From positions 29,846-93,845 of the forward strand of contig NZ_JPVZ01000013.1 of NCBI RefSeq assembly GCF_001662875.1: 64,000 nt of DNA. Direction: 5' to 3'. Shown here piece after piece: positions 32,785 to 42,576 of the stretch (position 1 is its first letter; the number at the start of each line of letters is the position of its first letter). The stretch is from Thalassospira tepidiphila MCCC 1A03514 (GTDB lineage: Bacteria > Pseudomonadota > Alphaproteobacteria > Rhodospirillales > Thalassospiraceae). A program made the translations under genes and the position numbers. The notes below the pieces were generated by a model. The model was given only the letters and a program-made list of their open reading frames with translations, searched no databases and was not told the DNA's origin.

Positions 32785-33912
32785 TCAGGCAGCGTGACGC
32801 GCTTTCTTGCGCGCTGCATTACCCCTCATCCGGCTCCAAACGCGGATAAATGTATCAATGTCTTCGTTGGTGCTATCCAGTCCCAGACTGACCCGAATGG
32901 CCGATCCGGGCTCGGTAACACCCATTTCCCTAAGCACGTGGCTTTCACGTACCTTGCCTGATGAACAGGCTGATCCCGAACTGATGGCAACACCTGCCAG
33001 ATCCATTGCCATGACCTGGGTTTCCCCGGGCATTCCTGGCAGGATCAGGCAACTTGTATTGCTCAGTCGCTCCGTTCCCTTGCCGGCGATCAGAAGCTCA
33101 GGCGCCTCTGATGCCAATTCCGTTTCCAGGCGATCGCGCATCTGCGCGATATCCGCCATCCTTGCCATGTTGGCCTCGGCACGTTTGGCTGCGGCATCAA
33201 AGCCTGCAATCCCGACAACGTTTTCCGTGCCACCACGACGGTATTTTTCCTGCCCGCCACCCCGGATCTGGGGGACCAGCATCACGCCCGGCGCAATCGC
33301 CAGCGCGCCAATTCCTTTTGGACCGCCGATCTTGTGGGCCGAGATCGACACCATATCGACCAGCAAACGACCCATATCGACCGGCAACCGGCCCAGCGCC
33401 TGAACAGCGTCGCAATGGACCTTGGCACCATATTCACGCGCCAGCAGACCAACCTTGGCAACCGGCTGAATGACGCCGGTTTCGTTATTGGCCAGCATGA
33501 CCGAAACCAGAACCTTTTGCCCGGCGTCAGATGCGTCTTTGAGCATCGCCTCAAGGGCATTCAGGTCAATCACGCCATTTTCATCCACCGGGATGCGTTT
33601 GGCGTCCGGTCTTGCTTCGATGACCGAAGGATGTTCGACCGCACTGGTAAATACGGTGACATCTTCCAACCCGTTCAGTGCCAGATTGTTGGCCTCAGTA
33701 CCGCCACTGGTGAAGATGATCCGTTCTGAATCACCGCCCAACAGATCGGCAATGGTGCGTCTGGCATGATCAACGATCTTGCGGGCCGCACGGCCACTGG
33801 CATGAACCGAAGACGGATTACCTGCAACATCCATCGCAGCGATCATGGCCTGCTTTGCATCTTCGCAAAGCGGCGCGCTGGCGTTGTAGTCGAGATAAAC
33901 CTGGTCGGTCAT
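32785..33912 (-). CDS. Second cysteine desulfurase, NifS/IscS-like (375 aa)
   Basis: Class V aminotransferase-fold enzyme, paralogous to the adjacent IscS. VYLDYNASAPLCEDAKQAMI opens the protein, the PLP Lys is in [19 protein letters not shown], and the catalytic-Cys loop is ISSGSACSSGKVRESHVLREMG. That loop is Gly-Lys-Val rather than the Ala-Ser-Leu-Glu-Pro of IscS, so IscU contact may differ. ATG at 33912 (MTDQVYLDYN) has AAGGATG upstream; the frame is open 49 codons further with no support. Encoded between iscR and iscS. Whether it supplies the same scaffold or another acceptor is not known. Confidence 0.9.
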   Translation of the reverse strand: MTDQVYLDYNASAPLCEDAKQAMIAAMDVAGNPSSVHASGRAARKIVDHARRTIADLLGGDSERIIFTSGGTEANNLALNGLEDVTVFTSAVEHPSVIEARPDAKRIPVDENGVIDLNALEAMLKDASDAGQKVLVSVMLANNETGVIQPVAKVGLLAREYGAKVHCDAVQALGRLPVDMGRLLVDMVSISAHKIGGPKGIGALAIAPGVMLVPQIRGGGQEKYRRGGTENVVGIAGFDAAAKRAEANMARMADIAQMRDRLETELASEAPELLIAGKGTERLSNTSCLILPGMPGETQVMAMDLAGVAISSGSACSSGKVRESHVLREMGVTEPGSAIRVSLGLDSTNEDIDTFIRVWSRMRGNAARKKARHAA

Positions 33913-33961
33913 CAGTTTAAAATCATCCTTATTCGCATCTGCCCTCGATATAGAGGACCAA

Positions 33962-34444
33962 CTACTGTGCCGCAACCTGTGACGGCTCTTCGATCTGGGT
34001 CGTTTTACCCGGGAACGTCCGAAGTGTTCCCGCCACGTTGCGATCCACCACATCGGCAAGACTGACAGAGGCCAGATAAAGATAAATCTGGTTACCGAGT
34101 TCTTCCCACAATTCGTGGGTCAGACAACGGCCCTTGTTGGTCTTGCAGCCCTTGGGCGAACCGGACTTGCAACGGGTTGCACGGATTGGTTCATCAACCG
34201 CCAGAATGACATCGGCAACACGGGTTTCAGTGGCATTGCGTGCAAGCAAATATCCGCCACCCGGGCCGCGCACCGAACGGACCAGACCGCCCTTGCGCAA
34301 TTTGCCAAACAGCTGTTCAAGATAAGAAAGCGAAATTTCCTGGCGGTCCGCAATATCTGCAAGCGCGACCGGTCGGTCCTTGCTGCTTTCAGCGAGATCG
34401 ACCATCGCCATAACGGCATAGCGGCCTTTGGTACTCAGCTTCAC
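33962..34444 (-). CDS. iscR: Rrf2-family Fe-S-sensing regulator IscR (160 aa)
   Basis: Transcription factor holding a [2Fe-2S] cluster that represses the isc operon when clusters are plentiful. The winged helix is MKLSTKGRYAVMAMVDLAES, then ISLSYLEQLFGKLRKGGLVRSVRGPGGGYLL, both highly conserved. Cluster ligands are the Cys residues in RCKSGSPKGCKTNKGRCLTHELW with the following His. It lies second after cysE in the operon. Probable target: the IscR-site-like sequence in the cysE promoter. Confidence 0.95.
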   Translation of the reverse strand: MKLSTKGRYAVMAMVDLAESSKDRPVALADIADRQEISLSYLEQLFGKLRKGGLVRSVRGPGGGYLLARNATETRVADVILAVDEPIRATRCKSGSPKGCKTNKGRCLTHELWEELGNQIYLYLASVSLADVVDRNVAGTLRTFPGKTTQIEEPSQVAAQ

Positions 34445-34518
34445 GGTGCGTCCTCCTGCCTTGCTTTGGGGTTAACCCCGAGCGGGCTTTTCATTCATGT
34501 TGCGCGGTGGCGCATATT

Positions 34519-35238
34519 CTATTCCGATGATGCGACGATACGCGGCTTTTCCGGTGTGGCATCAGATGCGGCCTTTTCACCCTCAAGGGCGACCACCTTG
34601 TTGCGCAACGTTTCGACCTCACGACCAAGTTCTTCAAGCGCACGGGCAACCGGATCGGGCAGATCGCCAAGCGGCGTACCATAAGCACAGAACCGATCAT
34701 CCTGTTCACGGCGGACGATCTTGGCCGGGATACCGACCACGGTCGCACCCTCGGGCACTTCGCCCAGGACCACGGCGTTGCCGCCAACACGTGCATTCTT
34801 GCGCACAGTAAATGGTCCAAGGATTTGCGCGCCGGACCCGACAATCACACCATCCTCGAGGGTCGGGTGACGTTTCAGGCCGCGCTGGCCGTCGCTATTC
34901 ACACTTGGCGAAGTCCCTCCAAGGGTAACGCCTTGATACAGTGTGACATCATCGCCGATCTCGGCGGTTTCGCCGATCACGACACCCATGCCATGGTCAA
35001 TAAAGAAGCGCTTGCCAATCGTCGCACCCGGGTGAATTTCGATCCCGGTCAACCAGCGCAAAATCTGTGACAGGAAGCGTGCCGTCAGGCGAAAACCGCG
35101 CTGCCACAGCCAATGCGTCCCGCGATAGCCCATGATCGCATGAAACGCCGGATAGCTGATCACGACTTCCCAACGGGATCGCGCCGCAGGGTCACGGGCG
35201 ATCATCGCGTCAATTTCCTGACGAATTAGCTTGAACAT
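34519..35238 (-). CDS. cysE: Serine O-acetyltransferase, EpsC/CysE type (239 aa)
   Basis: Makes O-acetylserine from serine and acetyl-CoA, the first committed step of cysteine synthesis. ATG 35238 opens MFKLIRQEIDAMIARDPAAR, the conserved start of the short serine acetyltransferases. The left-handed beta-helix of hexapeptide repeats follows, with GKRFFIDHGMGVVIGETAEIGD holding the catalytic Asp-His. A longer frame to 35388 is rejected because the promoter lies inside it. The ribosome site is weak. It is the first gene of the cysE-isc operon, so cysteine supply and the desulfurases that consume it are probably co-regulated. Confidence 0.92.
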   Translation of the reverse strand: MFKLIRQEIDAMIARDPAARSRWEVVISYPAFHAIMGYRGTHWLWQRGFRLTARFLSQILRWLTGIEIHPGATIGKRFFIDHGMGVVIGETAEIGDDVTLYQGVTLGGTSPSVNSDGQRGLKRHPTLEDGVIVGSGAQILGPFTVRKNARVGGNAVVLGEVPEGATVVGIPAKIVRREQDDRFCAYGTPLGDLPDPVARALEELGREVETLRNKVVALEGEKAASDATPEKPRIVASSE

Positions 35239-35347
35239 GGGGCGGTCCACTGTGTAATTAGTACCTTCGATTCCCGGCAGCCACGCCCAGCCCCGTCCTT
35301 GCACATAAGCAATTGTCGGGTTCGACAGGCACCATCGGGTTAGCCGG

Positions 35348-35376
35348 AATATAGGATAACCGAGTAACTTGGTCAA
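35348..35376 (-). promoter_or_regulatory. Promoter of the cysE-isc operon with an IscR-site-like sequence
   Basis: On the minus strand TTGACC (35376-35371) and TATATT (35353-35348) are exactly 17 bases apart. The sequence from the -35 element, TTGACC-AAGTTA-CTCGG-TTAT, resembles type 1 IscR sites described for proteobacteria and overlaps the RNA polymerase site, as expected for repression. Transcription would start near 35341, giving a leader of about 100 bases before cysE. Confidence 0.68.
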
Positions 35377-35483
35377 GTATTTGCCCAAAGCAATTTATGC
35401 GCAAACACGAAAAAACTTACAAAAACACTCGGATATTTTTGTTACACACATCTTTCCATTCGTGGACAGGAGCAGTCTGATCC

Positions 35484-36122
35484 ATGCCTGAGGTCATTTT
35501 TAACGGCCCCGAAGGTCGCCTTGAAGGTCGCTACCACCATAACGGCGCTGACGATTCGCCCATCGCACTTATCCTCCATCCGAACCCGCAACAGGGTGGC
35601 ACAATGAATAACAAGTTGTGCTTCAACATGTTCAACATGTTCAAGGATCGCGGCTATTCCGTCATGCGGTTCAACTTCCGTGGCGTCGGCCGCTCGCAGG
35701 GCGTATTCGATCAGGGGATCGGCGAACTGTCTGATGCGGCATCCGCACTTGACTGGATGCAGACCTATAACGCCAACGCACGCGCAACCTGGGTTGCCGG
35801 TTATTCGTTCGGTTCGTGGATCGGCATGCAGCTTTTGATGCGCCGTCCGGAAATTGACGGATTTATTTCGGTCGCTGCCCCGGCAAGTGAACATGACTTC
35901 ACCTTCCTTGCCCCCTGCCCGTCATCCGGCATTCTGATCCACGGCACCCAGGACACCAACATTCCGGTCGCCTCGGTCAACAAGCTTGCCGACAAGCTTA
36001 ATGCCCAGAAAGGCATTGAAGTTGACATGTGCGCGATTGACGGTGCCGATCACTATTTTGCCAAACAGCAAGACGAAGTGATCAAGCATTCGATTGCCTA
36101 TCTGGACAAGCGCGGCGCTTAA
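35484..36122 (+). CDS. Alpha/beta hydrolase (212 aa)
   Basis: Compact alpha/beta hydrolase of the dienelactone-hydrolase-like group. ALILHPNPQQGGTMNNKLCF is the oxyanion region (HPxxxxGG), FNFRGVGRSQG a following strand, and WVAGYSFGSWIGMQLL the nucleophile elbow with Ser in GYSFGS. Asp in GTQDTNIP and His in GADHYF complete the triad. Divergent from cysE, with its own promoter region of about 95 bp. Substrate unknown. Ends at a bidirectional terminator shared with anmK. Confidence 0.85.
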   Translation: MPEVIFNGPEGRLEGRYHHNGADDSPIALILHPNPQQGGTMNNKLCFNMFNMFKDRGYSVMRFNFRGVGRSQGVFDQGIGELSDAASALDWMQTYNANARATWVAGYSFGSWIGMQLLMRRPEIDGFISVAAPASEHDFTFLAPCPSSGILIHGTQDTNIPVASVNKLADKLNAQKGIEVDMCAIDGADHYFAKQQDEVIKHSIAYLDKRGA

Positions 36123-36148
36123 ACCGCCCGCAGCCTGACCACACAAAT

Positions 36149-36178
36149 AAAAGGCCGCCTGATCAGGCGGCCTTTTTT
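36149..36178. terminator. Bidirectional terminator between hydrolase and anmK
   Basis: AAAAGGCCGCCTGA (36149-36162) is followed directly by its reverse complement, TCAGGCGGCCTTTT, then two more T. It overlaps the anmK stop codon. Confidence 0.88.
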
Positions 36179-37278
36179 GCTGGGTAAAGCTTGCCACCAC
36201 AACAGGGTTCGGGCACGCCCGTGGTTCCCGGGAAGCTGAGCGGCAAGTCGTGCAAATGGCGCACAGCCAGGAAGCCGAAACATTCGGCCTCCAACGCATC
36301 ACCGTCCCAATCCAGCACGTCAACAGATTGCACCGGCACCCCAAGGCGGGTGGCGAGTGTTTCCATGATATAATCGTTATGACGCCCCCCACCGCAGACA
36401 AACCAGCCTTTGGGCGCAGCCGGCAGATGGTTCACGCCAGCAACGATGGCCGCCACCGTACAATTGGCAAGCGTTGCCGCCCCGTCGGAAACATTAAGCT
36501 TGGCCTCAACCACCAGCCCGTCAATGCGGGCCGCCATATCTTCGCGGTCCAGTGATTTGGGCGGGATGCGGTCAAAATACGGGTCTTCAAGGAATTTGAC
36601 CTCGACCATCGGATCACCAGTGCCCGAGGCCGCCGTTGCGCCGTTCAGATCAACAGGATTACCGGTATGGCGCAACATCCAGTCATCAATCCGCGCATTG
36701 CCCGGCCCGCAATCAAAGGCCAGCAAGCCGTCATCCGCGTCGATATAGGTAACGTTGGAAACCCCGCCGATATTCAGAACTGCCACGGGCAGCTCAACAC
36801 CGGCACTTTTGATCAAGGCGGCGTGATAGACAGGCGCCAGTGGTGCTCCTTCGCCGCCAGCGGCGACATCGGCCAATCTGAAATCGGCCACCACCGGGAT
36901 ACCGGTTTTTTCCGCCAGCATATGCGGCGTTCCGATCTGGCGCGTCAGGCCAGATGCGGGTTCATGAAACACGGTCTGGCCATGAAAGCCGATTACACCA
37001 ATATCGGCGGTCGACATACCGGATTTATCCATTAGCATGTTAACAGCACCAACATGCACCTGTGTCAGATCATCGGCAACGACATGTTCGGTGTTGGTCG
37101 CACTGCGATTGCCAAAGCAGGCCCGCATGCGTTCGCGCAATTCCGGCGCATAAGGCACAAAAACCGATTGCCCGGTGCGGCGCACTTCGATGCCATCGGT
37201 TTCAATGAGGGCTGCGTCCACCCCATCAAGAGAGGTACCACTCATCATGCCGATTGCTGTTATCCAGCCATGTCTCAT
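36163..37278 (-). CDS. anmK: Anhydro-N-acetylmuramic acid kinase AnmK (371 aa)
   Basis: Cytosolic peptidoglycan-recycling enzyme that hydrolyses and phosphorylates 1,6-anhydro-MurNAc to MurNAc-6-P. The phosphate loop is AIGMMSGTSLDGVDAALIET near residue 8. VIGFHGQTVFHEP, VADFRLADVAAGGEGAPLAP, NIGGVSNVTYI and LLAFDCGPGNARIDDW are all AnmK landmarks, and VCGGGRHNDYIMETLA closes the sugar kinase fold. ATG 37278. Divergent from tyrS, a gene pairing that is very common in alphaproteobacteria. Confidence 0.96.
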   Translation of the reverse strand: MRHGWITAIGMMSGTSLDGVDAALIETDGIEVRRTGQSVFVPYAPELRERMRACFGNRSATNTEHVVADDLTQVHVGAVNMLMDKSGMSTADIGVIGFHGQTVFHEPASGLTRQIGTPHMLAEKTGIPVVADFRLADVAAGGEGAPLAPVYHAALIKSAGVELPVAVLNIGGVSNVTYIDADDGLLAFDCGPGNARIDDWMLRHTGNPVDLNGATAASGTGDPMVEVKFLEDPYFDRIPPKSLDREDMAARIDGLVVEAKLNVSDGAATLANCTVAAIVAGVNHLPAAPKGWFVCGGGRHNDYIMETLATRLGVPVQSVDVLDWDGDALEAECFGFLAVRHLHDLPLSFPGTTGVPEPCCGGKLYPAKKAA

Positions 37279-37465
37279 GTCGTGCTCCGTGCGCGATCGC
37301 TGTTGGTTTTGAGCAGCCTAAAAGGAAATTATCGCGAATTCGTTACCCGTATGGCAGATCTGTTCGCCGATGCGTTGCCGAGCGGATGTTTTCTGTGCTA
37401 GATCATCGCCTCCGCACCGAATGGCGGATCAAATTTTCTATCACAACCAACATAGCGCAAAAACC

Positions 37466-38719
37466 ATGACTGAACTGAAGTCTGATTTTCTCCGCGTCAT
37501 GAATGACCGCGGTTACATCCACCAATGTACTGATCTTGAAGGCCTTGATGCCTATGCATCGGAAAATACGGTGGTGTGCTATGTGGGTTATGATTGCACT
37601 GCAGACAGCCTGCATGTCGGATCGCTTGTGTCGATCATGATGTTGCGCTGGCTGCAGAAGACCGGCCACAAACCGATCGTCCTGATGGGCGGCGGCACCA
37701 CCCGCGTTGGGGACCCGACCGGCCGCGATGATGCACGTCCGGTTCTGACCGATGAAATCATCGAAGCCAACATGGCCGGCATCAAAAAGGTGTTCCAGCA
37801 GTTCCTGACGTTTGGCGATGGCCCGACCGATGCGGTCATGGTCAACAATGCCGACTGGCTGGACAAGCTGAACTACATCGAATTCCTGCGTGATTTCGGT
37901 CGCCACTTCTCGGTCAACCGCATGCTGGCCTTTGACTCGGTCAAGCTGCGTCTGGAACGTGAACAGTCGCTGAGCTTCCTTGAATTCAACTACATGATCT
38001 TGCAGGCCTACGACTTTGTCGAACTAAACCGCAACTATGGCTGCACGCTTCAGATGGGCGGATCGGATCAGTGGGGTAACATCGTCAATGGTGTTGAACT
38101 TGGTCGCCGCGTTGATGAGAAATCGCTGTTTGGCCTGACGACCCCGCTAATGACCACCGCATCGGGCGCCAAGATGGGCAAGACTGCGGCCGGGGCGGTA
38201 TGGCTGAACGAAGAACGTCTGTCGTCTTATGACTACTACCAGTTCTGGCGGAACACCGAAGATGCAGACGTGATCAAGTTCATGCGTCTGTTCACCGAGA
38301 TGTCGCTCGATCAGATCGACGAATACGCCAAGCTTGAAGGATCGCAGATCAACGAAGCCAAGAAAGTTCTGGCATTCGAAGCGGTTAAACTGTGCCGCGG
38401 TGAAGAAGCAGCCCTTGCGGCGGCTGAAACGGCGCGCAAGACGTTTGAAGAAGGAGTTCTGGCCGACGATCTTCCGACCGTGGAAATCGCCAAGGCCGAT
38501 CTTGATGCCGGTATCCCGGCCTTTGATCTTTTCCGCCGTGCCGACCTTGCCAAATCGGGCGGTGATGCACGTCGTCTGATCAAGGGTGGCGGAGCCAAGA
38601 TCAATGACGAAAAAGTCAGTGACGAAAATGCCAATATCACCGTCGATGCGGTTAACGCAGATGGTGTGATCAAGGTATCTGCAGGCAAGAAACGCCACGT
38701 CCTGATCAAGCCTGTCTGA
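37466..38719 (+). CDS. tyrS: Tyrosyl-tRNA synthetase (417 aa)
   Basis: Class I synthetase charging tRNA-Tyr. The HIGH-type motif is [20 protein letters not shown] near residue 50, the Tyr site [24 protein letters not shown], and the KMSKS-type loop [10 protein letters not shown]. The C-terminal S4 RNA-binding domain is seen in [23 protein letters not shown] at 37466 ([11 protein letters not shown]) matches the family N-terminus; longer frames start at 37421 and 37370. The ribosome site is weak. Strong terminator downstream. Confidence 0.96.
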   Translation: MTELKSDFLRVMNDRGYIHQCTDLEGLDAYASENTVVCYVGYDCTADSLHVGSLVSIMMLRWLQKTGHKPIVLMGGGTTRVGDPTGRDDARPVLTDEIIEANMAGIKKVFQQFLTFGDGPTDAVMVNNADWLDKLNYIEFLRDFGRHFSVNRMLAFDSVKLRLEREQSLSFLEFNYMILQAYDFVELNRNYGCTLQMGGSDQWGNIVNGVELGRRVDEKSLFGLTTPLMTTASGAKMGKTAAGAVWLNEERLSSYDYYQFWRNTEDADVIKFMRLFTEMSLDQIDEYAKLEGSQINEAKKVLAFEAVKLCRGEEAALAAAETARKTFEEGVLADDLPTVEIAKADLDAGIPAFDLFRRADLAKSGGDARRLIKGGGAKINDEKVSDENANITVDAVNADGVIKVSAGKKRHVLIKPV

Positions 38720-38742
38720 TCAAAGAAGACCCGCATAAAATC

Positions 38743-38777
38743 AAAAAGCCCCGCCGATCATCGTGCGGGGCTTTTTT
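38743..38777. terminator. Terminator between tyrS and the YhdP-like gene
   Basis: AAAAAGCCCCGC (38743-38754) pairs with GCGGGGCTTTTT (38765-38776), loop of 10, T-run to 38777. Works for both convergent genes. Confidence 0.88.
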
Positions 38778-38793
38778 GTGACTTGTTGCCGAC

Positions 38794-41700
38794 TTAGCCG
38801 GGCTCGGCACCGGTGATCAGGTTGCGGAACACGCCAGGCACAAAGGTCGATAGCGGATTGACCGTAATGCTGGGGTCGTTCAGATCGCCCTCGACCGTGT
38901 AGGTCGGGGCAAATATGCCGCCGCCCTCTTCGCCGACCAGAATGTCGCCAAGGATCGGAATGGCCCCCAGTGCGGAATTCAGTGCGTAAATCGGCACAAT
39001 TGATCCGGCCAGTCGAATTTCCGATTTGGCCAGATCAATCGAGCCATTGGCGGTTACCCCGACGGCTGCGCCGTTTGCTGCCACCTTTGACAGTGACAGC
39101 ACATCATTGACATAGGTGAAGTCACCGTTCATTTCGGTAAAAGCGATACCATTGCCTTGCAACACATCGCCAAGCCCGGTCAGCGACGCGGCACTGAGCA
39201 CGCGGGCCGCAATCGGCGCATTGACCACACGGAATTCATTAACCGTGACCTGACCGGTGAACGGCTGGGCGATATCGCGTTCATCAACGGTGCCTTCAAT
39301 GGTCAGGCGCCCACCCAGTAGATTTTCATACATATCGACCGCACGCAGGAAACGCCCGGCATCCTCGCTGGTCATTGTCACCTTGCGGGTCTGGAAATCT
39401 TCGCGGACGACTTGCACAAACACGTTGGCCCGGTCGCCAAATGCCCCGTTCAGAACAAGACGGTCCCATTCCTGCCCGACCGTATGGATCGATCCGCGCA
39501 GATCTGCCAGAAGTTCACCGTTGGCCATCACCATCTGTTCGATATTCAGGAACACTTCGGTGGTGCCGCCGGTTCGTTCGGCACGTTCGCCAATGCCACC
39601 GGTATTTGTTTCCGACGCGGCTTTGCCTGCGTCGTCATTGCTTTGTTCGTCACCGACAATCCAAGGGGTTGCGATCAACTGACGCGCCGAGATTTCCAGT
39701 TCGCGCTTGTCGGTTTCCTGACGCAAGGTGATCTTGCCATCATTTAGCAATGGCTCAGCCCCCTTAAGCAGGAAACCACCAGCTTCCAGCGTCACAAGAT
39801 AGCTCTGTTCATCCGGTTCGCCATCTGCGGGTGTTTCACCGGATGCGTCATCTTCAAGGAAGGGACGCAAATCAAACTGCGCGCCCCGCAGATCGACCAG
39901 TAATCGGTCGCCTTCTTCCATGCGAATGGTGCCGGAAAGATCAATATTTTCGCGAAAACGGGTGTCTTGCAGCTCGACAAACCATTTGTCGGCCATGGCG
40001 TTATCACCGCGCCAGTTGCCACTGCCTGTTGCCTCAAGTGCCGGTGCAATCATTGAGAAACTATCAAGCACTCCACCGCCATCAAACATTACGGCAACAT
40101 CAAACTTGGCCGCAGCATTTGCACCGGGCTCCTTGCGATATCCTACTTTTTCAAGCGGAACCGAAATCGCCGAATTGGTCAAATCAACGTCACCGACCAA
40201 ACGAACCTGATCCGAGCCGACGCGGATATCGAGCTCCCCCTTCGCCATCCCTTTGAGGTAGGGGCCGGGATCAAGTTCGATATCGGGCAAAACGGCAAGA
40301 TCAAGATCGCCCGATAGTTTATAGCGGCTTCGGACCTCAGCCTCTTGCGCAAAGGTTTCGACCCAGTTGATGTTGGTCTTGCCGTTTCCAATCGTGGCGG
40401 TGCCGCCAAGTTCAAGCCCCTTGGTGTTCACCTGTAGCTCAAAGCTGCCCGCGGTGACATCCATGCCACGAAAGGCACCAACGATCCCGGCCTTTTCAAT
40501 CCGCGAGGCGGCTGCGACATCAACATCGTCAAACGTCACATCGCGAAGCAACGGGAAATGTAGGCGCACACGGGTTGCCTGTTCACCACTGATCTGGGCC
40601 GGGTCTATGCCAAGCCGCGTGGCAAAGCCAAGTGGTTTTGCCTCAATCAGTTCAAGTGCCTTGCGCGCACTGCCCTGTGCTACGATTTCGATATCGGCAT
40701 AGGGGGTCGGTTCATCAAGTTTGGTGAAAATTATGCTGGCATCGGTTACCTGAATGCCATCGGCCTCGCCGGTATTTACAAAGATGCTGAAACTGGTTTC
40801 ATCAAATTCGGCGCGCCCGGCGGAATTATGCACTTCCGGCATTTCACCCAGATAATGCACGGTCACACCCGACATCGTCATCTGACCACCAAGATCATCA
40901 ACAATGACCTCGCCCGCGTCGTCCTGGCGCAGTTCGGTGTGCAAGGTTGCCTGATGAACAATCCCCTCGGACAGGTTGGTAACGACCCATGTCCGCGCAT
41001 CCACACCGACCCCTTCGGGCCAGAGACGGTCCAGATCGTTGGTTGCGACGTTCTTGGCGGACGCATCAAGATTGACCTGCCACTGCCCGAACGGATCAAG
41101 CACGACGCCCTGAAGTTTGGCGGATGCGTCACCAACATTCAGGACAACATCATCAATGCTGAAGCGACCGGGCACATAGCTTGTGACAATCTGTCCATCC
41201 GAAACCCGATAGGTCGCCCGTATTTCGTCGGGAAAGGTGATCACGCCGCTGCCAACCGACAGGTCCGTGGCCGCCGAAAGCAATTCGCCCTTCGCATCAA
41301 AGCTTGCGCGCAGCGTTCCCGAAACCGGGACATAGGCATCGCGCAATTGTTCAAACAGATCCGAGATGCTGACAAGATCGGCAAGCTGCACCTCGCCAAT
41401 TTCGGCCTCAAGATCGACCTGATCGGTTTCGATACTGTAATCACCGGTGACACGCACCTGGGTCGATATATCCCCGGCACTGACCTGCAGCGAGGCTTCA
41501 GCACCGATCCCGAAGGCCCGGCGAGATAACAGGATATCAGCCTGTGGTGCCGCCCAGACGATGCCGATCTTGTCATCGCGCACTTCAAGATCGGCATTCA
41601 CCACCCCGAAACTTTCGAAATAGGCCGCCGCCGGAATATCGGTACGTTCGCCCGAAAGAATGGCAAAGACATCCTGCAAGACCGTATTGCCAGAACGTTC

Positions 41701-42312
41701 GACAATTTCGGTTTCACCCGCGGCGTTTTCAGGTTCAGGCGGAAGTTGATCGGTGTTCAAGTCCGGCGCATCGGGGAGTTCAATCGTAACCGAGGCCCCG
41801 CGCCCCTTGTCGTAAATTTGACCTGTTGCCGCACCATCATCGCTGCGCGTATTTTCCGAAGGGTTCGCGACATCTGCGGCGGTTTCTTCGGCGACATAGC
41901 CGACATCAATCGTGCCATCGGCCCGCCGTTCAAGGCGAATGCGCGGGCCGATCAGATTAAGCTCGCGCAGGGCAAGCACACCTTCAAACAGCGCTTTGCT
42001 GGAAAACACGACATCGGCTTCGGGGACGTGCAGCATTTCCTGATCATCGGGGCCAAAGATGCTGACGTCGCGCAAACCGACATCAAACTTTTCGTCCCAG
42101 CCCCGCCAGCGCAAAACGACGTCGCCGATTGCCAGCCGGTTATTGCCCATCGATTTGTTGAGATGATCAACCAGATACGGGGTCAGACGATGCAGGGACA
42201 CAGGTTCCTGAGACAGCCGCCAAATCGTGACTGCTGCAAATACGCCGACAAACAGGACGATGGCTGATAAAGTCAGCGCCAGCCATCCGGCAAAGGTCTT
42301 AACGTGGCGCAC
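38794..42312 (-). CDS. YhdP-like AsmA-family protein, DUF3971/AsmA_2 (1172 aa)
   Basis: Very large envelope protein with one N-terminal membrane helix (about residues 8-32, WLALTLSAIVLFVGVFAAVTIW) and the rest periplasmic. DUF3971-type sequence covers the middle and an AsmA_2-type C-terminal region (NAPIAARVLSAASLTGLGDVLQGNGIAFTEM, then VTANGSIDLAKSEIRLAGSIVPIYALNSALG) ends the protein. Such bridge-like proteins are thought to carry phospholipids between inner and outer membrane. Low-complexity acidic linkers (residues 150-215 and 880-910) separate parts. ATG 42312; divergent from glnE. I give no gene symbol because AsmA paralogs are hard to tell apart. Confidence 0.85.
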   Translation of the reverse strand: MRHVKTFAGWLALTLSAIVLFVGVFAAVTIWRLSQEPVSLHRLTPYLVDHLNKSMGNNRLAIGDVVLRWRGWDEKFDVGLRDVSIFGPDDQEMLHVPEADVVFSSKALFEGVLALRELNLIGPRIRLERRADGTIDVGYVAEETAADVANPSENTRSDDGAATGQIYDKGRGASVTIELPDAPDLNTDQLPPEPENAAGETEIVERSGNTVLQDVFAILSGERTDIPAAAYFESFGVVNADLEVRDDKIGIVWAAPQADILLSRRAFGIGAEASLQVSAGDISTQVRVTGDYSIETDQVDLEAEIGEVQLADLVSISDLFEQLRDAYVPVSGTLRASFDAKGELLSAATDLSVGSGVITFPDEIRATYRVSDGQIVTSYVPGRFSIDDVVLNVGDASAKLQGVVLDPFGQWQVNLDASAKNVATNDLDRLWPEGVGVDARTWVVTNLSEGIVHQATLHTELRQDDAGEVIVDDLGGQMTMSGVTVHYLGEMPEVHNSAGRAEFDETSFSIFVNTGEADGIQVTDASIIFTKLDEPTPYADIEIVAQGSARKALELIEAKPLGFATRLGIDPAQISGEQATRVRLHFPLLRDVTFDDVDVAAASRIEKAGIVGAFRGMDVTAGSFELQVNTKGLELGGTATIGNGKTNINWVETFAQEAEVRSRYKLSGDLDLAVLPDIELDPGPYLKGMAKGELDIRVGSDQVRLVGDVDLTNSAISVPLEKVGYRKEPGANAAAKFDVAVMFDGGGVLDSFSMIAPALEATGSGNWRGDNAMADKWFVELQDTRFRENIDLSGTIRMEEGDRLLVDLRGAQFDLRPFLEDDASGETPADGEPDEQSYLVTLEAGGFLLKGAEPLLNDGKITLRQETDKRELEISARQLIATPWIVGDEQSNDDAGKAASETNTGGIGERAERTGGTTEVFLNIEQMVMANGELLADLRGSIHTVGQEWDRLVLNGAFGDRANVFVQVVREDFQTRKVTMTSEDAGRFLRAVDMYENLLGGRLTIEGTVDERDIAQPFTGQVTVNEFRVVNAPIAARVLSAASLTGLGDVLQGNGIAFTEMNGDFTYVNDVLSLSKVAANGAAVGVTANGSIDLAKSEIRLAGSIVPIYALNSALGAIPILGDILVGEEGGGIFAPTYTVEGDLNDPSITVNPLSTFVPGVFRNLITGAEPG

Positions 42313-42576
42313 TCATTTTACCTTGTGTTCCCGATGTCATATGCAGCGATATCAATAACTTCTCATGTCTGGCATGGTTGTCGATGGATCATTGGATCCT
42401 AAAATACCAGACAGTTATTGATCTATACCCCTTTTTGTCCGATCACAGAAAAGCTAGAAACATATAAGTCATCCTCTTGATCAGGACGTCCTACTCCTTG
42501 CAGAGATTATGCAATCAGGCTCAATCCTTTGCATAGCGCGGTTTGTGACCATTTCGCAATACAAGGAACGCAAAAA

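Noticed and set aside
35239..35388. 50-codon N-terminal extension of CysE
   Set aside because: Contains the -35 and -10 elements of the operon promoter; the family start MFKLIRQEI is at 35238.
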